From: an uncultured Eubacteriales bacterium
GTDB lineage: Bacteria; Bacillota; Clostridia; Lachnospirales; Lachnospiraceae
Direction: 5' to 3'
Length of the DNA: 7,945 nt
NCBI GenBank assembly: GCA_900321915.1
Contig: ONXW01000186.1
Location: 1 to 7,945 of the forward strand
Under the pieces are notes generated by a model. The model had not been told where the DNA came from. It saw nothing but the letters and a program-made list of their open reading frames with translations, and did no database searches. The translations under genes and the position numbers were made by a program. Position 1 is the stretch's first letter. Every line of letters begins with the position of its first letter. Below are positions 5,967-7,945 of this stretch, piece after piece.

Positions 5967-6011
5967 AACTAATGGATAAGTGGCTCTGTTATTATTATTG
6001 AGGGATGATAT

Positions 6012-7945
6012 ATGAAGAGATTCAGATACAGGGCGGCGGCGCTCCTGCTTGGCCTGTTTACGGCCCTGAGTCCCGCGGTACAGGTGTTTGACGGCTCCGG
6101 CATTCATGTGGTAAAAGCTGAGGAGATGGCAGCCTATGTCAGCGGAACCAACGTCAATATGAGGACCGGCCCGGGAACGGACAATACAGCCATCGGCAGG
6201 CTTTCACAGGGGACGCTCGTGACCATCCTGGGACAGGAGAGCGGGACAGACGGGAATCTGTGGTATAAGATCCGCTGCGGTACGGCGGAGGGGTATGTTT
6301 CTTCCGCTTATATTGCCGTAGGGACGCCGGCGGCAGTCCCCTCGGATGAGAATTTTGAGGCGCTGCTTGCGGAGCAGGGCTTTCCGGAATCTTACAAGCC
6401 CGGCCTGCGGGAGCTTCACGCAGCCCATCCGAACTGGCATTTCAAGGCGTATCACACCGGGATTGACTGGGAGACGGCCGTGAAGGAGGAGTGCGTGATA
6501 GGGCGCAACCTCGTGGCCCGCGGCAGCATTTCCTCCTGGAAATCCACGGCGGACGGCGCCTATGACTGGAATACGGGCATCTGGCCGGGATTTGACGGGG
6601 ACGCGTGGGTGGCGGCCTCCGAGAGCCTGGTGTCCTATTTTATGGACCCGAGGAACTTTATCAATGAAAAAACGGTATTCCAGTTCATGAACCAGTCCTA
6701 CAACCAGGGACTTCACACCAGGGAAGGGCTGCAGAGCATGGTGCAGGATACCTTCCTTTCCGGGATGGCGCCCATATACGGACAGGGGCAGAGCACGACC
6801 ACCGGTTCTTCCGGAACAGGCCCTGCGGGCCCAGGGATGGATGCGTCCCAGTCTGCAGGTATCGTTGTTGTGCCCGGTGCGCCGGGGGAAAACTACGCGG
6901 ACGGCTCGGATGTAACCTCCGAGGGCATCCCGGGCGGCAATACGGGTTCCGCGGTCATTGCCCCGGGCGCCGACTCCTACGCGAGTGAGGGGACAACCGC
7001 GACGACAGCGCAGGCCTTCCGTCAGGAAGGATATCAGGATATCATCATGGATGCCGCTGCCGCTTCCGGGGTGAGCCCCTATATCATCGCGGCGATGATC
7101 ATCCAGGAACAGGGTTCCGGGGGGACGGGAAAGAGCATTTCCGCGAGAGAACCGGGATACGAAGGATATTATAACTTTTTCAATATCGAGGCGTACCAGT
7201 CAGACGGCATGACTGCGGTGCAGCGCGGACTCTGGTATGCTTCCCAGAGCGGAAGCTATGACAGGCCCTGGAACAGTGCACGCAAAGCCATTGTCGGCGG
7301 TGCCCAGTGGTACGGCGAGGGTTACCTGCAGAAGGGGCAGGATACCCTTTACCTGAAGAAATTCAACATGACATCCAATAACCGGTACAAGCACCAGTAC
7401 ATGACGAATGTGGAGGGCGCGGCGGACGAAGCGGTCAGCTTTTCCAAAATTCCCGCTCTTATGTCCGCCTCGGTGGATTTCTCGATACCGGTGTACAAGA
7501 ATATGCCGGCGGCGCCCTGCATCAGGCCGGTCGGCGACGGCAGCCCGAACAATAAGCTGGGCGGCCTCGGCGTGGCGGGATTTGCCCTGACCCCGACCTT
7601 CCAGAGGGATACCATGAGCTATGACCTGATCGTGGACGACTCCGTGACGGAGGTAACGATCGAGGCTGCGGCCCTGGATGCTTCCGCGACGATCGCGGGC
7701 ATCGGACCCGTCAATCTCCAGAGCGGCATCAATGCCATCCCGGTGATTGTCACAGCGGGCAACGGAACCCCAAGGACTTATGTAATCAATGTCGTGCGCA
7801 GACAGAACGGCCCGACCTACTCCGAATCCATCGGAAGCGGCGTGGCTTCGGTTGTGAACAGCAGGGGAAGCGGACCTGCAGCGTCCGGACCTGCGGCGTC
7901 CGGCGGACAGTCCTCACAGACCAATGTGGTGATTATCCCGGCCGG
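6012..7945 (+). CDS. Secreted SH3b / glucosaminidase-like wall protein, partial at 3' end
   Basis: Probable exported peptidoglycan hydrolase (N-acetylglucosaminidase-like). I read 644 codons with no stop, so the gene continues past the window edge. A signal peptide occupies residues 1-36 (basic MKRFRYR, hydrophobic core, likely cut after VVKA). A bacterial SH3 domain covers about 41-103 (NVNMRTGPG, WYKI, GYVSSAYI) and probably binds the wall. A region common in clostridial glucosaminidases follows (about 115-255): FPESYKP, LRELHAAHPNW, GRNLV, SSWKS, WVAASESLVSYFMDPRNF. A Gly/Ser/Thr/Pro-rich stretch (about 256-333) precedes the glucosaminidase core (about 334-470), with IIQE366QGSGGTGKS (probable catalytic Glu), GYEGYYNFFNI and RPWNSARKAIVGGAQW. 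A cadherin-like beta-sandwich repeat follows (about 518-598). The visible end is again low complexity. It has its own promoter and is probably unrelated in function to the upstream operon. Substrate specificity is inferred from family resemblance. Confidence 0.88.
   Translation, partial: MKRFRYRAAALLLGLFTALSPAVQVFDGSGIHVVKAEEMAAYVSGTNVNMRTGPGTDNTAIGRLSQGTLVTILGQESGTDGNLWYKIRCGTAEGYVSSAYIAVGTPAAVPSDENFEALLAEQGFPESYKPGLRELHAAHPNWHFKAYHTGIDWETAVKEECVIGRNLVARGSISSWKSTADGAYDWNTGIWPGFDGDAWVAASESLVSYFMDPRNFINEKTVFQFMNQSYNQGLHTREGLQSMVQDTFLSGMAPIYGQGQSTTTGSSGTGPAGPGMDASQSAGIVVVPGAPGENYADGSDVTSEGIPGGNTGSAVIAPGADSYASEGTTATTAQAFRQEGYQDIIMDAAAASGVSPYIIAAMIIQEQGSGGTGKSISAREPGYEGYYNFFNIEAYQSDGMTAVQRGLWYASQSGSYDRPWNSARKAIVGGAQWYGEGYLQKGQDTLYLKKFNMTSNNRYKHQYMTNVEGAADEAVSFSKIPALMSASVDFSIPVYKNMPAAPCIRPVGDGSPNNKLGGLGVAGFALTPTFQRDTMSYDLIVDDSVTEVTIEAAALDASATIAGIGPVNLQSGINAIPVIVTAGNGTPRTYVINVVRRQNGPTYSESIGSGVASVVNSRGSGPAASGPAASGGQSSQTNVVIIPA
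7871..7900 (+). repeat. 15-bp tandem duplication in the wall-protein gene
   Basis: Two adjacent 15-bp units, CGGACCTGCAGCGTC (7871-7885) and CGGACCTGCGGCGTC (7886-7900), differ at one base. They encode a repeated Gly-Pro-Ala-Ala-Ser type linker just after the cadherin-like domain. The unit is in frame. Confidence 0.8.

Noticed and set aside
1..7945. CRISPR array, tRNA, rRNA or insertion sequence
   Set aside because: No regularly spaced direct repeats with unique spacers, no cloverleaf or rRNA signature and no transposase motif was seen on either strand. The only tandem repeats are coding linkers.

Overview
The window looks like chromosomal DNA of an anaerobic, moderately GC-rich Firmicute, most likely a Clostridia/Lachnospiraceae-type gut bacterium. 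The grounds are strong GGAGG-type ribosome binding sites, a Gram-positive lipoprotein signal on one membrane subunit, a secreted SH3b/glucosaminidase/cadherin-like wall protein of a kind typical of that group, and a sodium-pump decarboxylase locus with Ala-Pro linkers like those known from clostridial acyl-CoA decarboxylases. The species cannot be named from the sequence alone.

Region 1 (1-170) is a leader with a plausible sigma-A promoter. Region 2 (171-5734) is a tight five-gene operon, all on the + strand, with gaps of about 18-62 bp and a good Shine-Dalgarno before each gene. In order it encodes an acyl-CoA carboxyltransferase of the 12S/PccB/MmdA class, a lipoprotein-like OadG/gamma subunit, a small biotin carrier protein, the OadB/MmdB/GcdB-type Na+-pumping membrane subunit, and a pyruvate/oxaloacetate carboxyltransferase (OadA/5S class) that has no biotin domain of its own. 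It ends in a textbook intrinsic terminator at 5750-5780. The two gaps flanking oadB each hold a perfect hairpin that is not a terminator.

Region 3 (5781-6011) is intergenic: a GC-rich cluster of small palindromes, then an AT-rich stretch with a promoter. Region 4 (6012 to the window end) is a secreted cell-wall hydrolase-like protein. Its reading frame stays open past the right edge, so it is partial.

How the genes may work together (inference): the single biotinyl lysine, K142 of the carrier, can in principle be loaded or unloaded by two different soluble carboxyltransferases, one using an acyl-CoA and one using pyruvate/oxaloacetate. Carboxybiotin can then be decarboxylated by the membrane beta subunit to export Na+. 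The same parts could therefore run as an acyl-CoA decarboxylase pump, as an oxaloacetate decarboxylase pump, or as a transcarboxylase swapping CO2 between the two substrate types, as in the 12S/1.3S/5S enzyme of propionibacteria. That shared-carrier layout is the most interesting aspect of the window. Each part belongs to a known family, and similar clusters probably exist in related genomes, so it is a candidate for functional study rather than a certain novelty.
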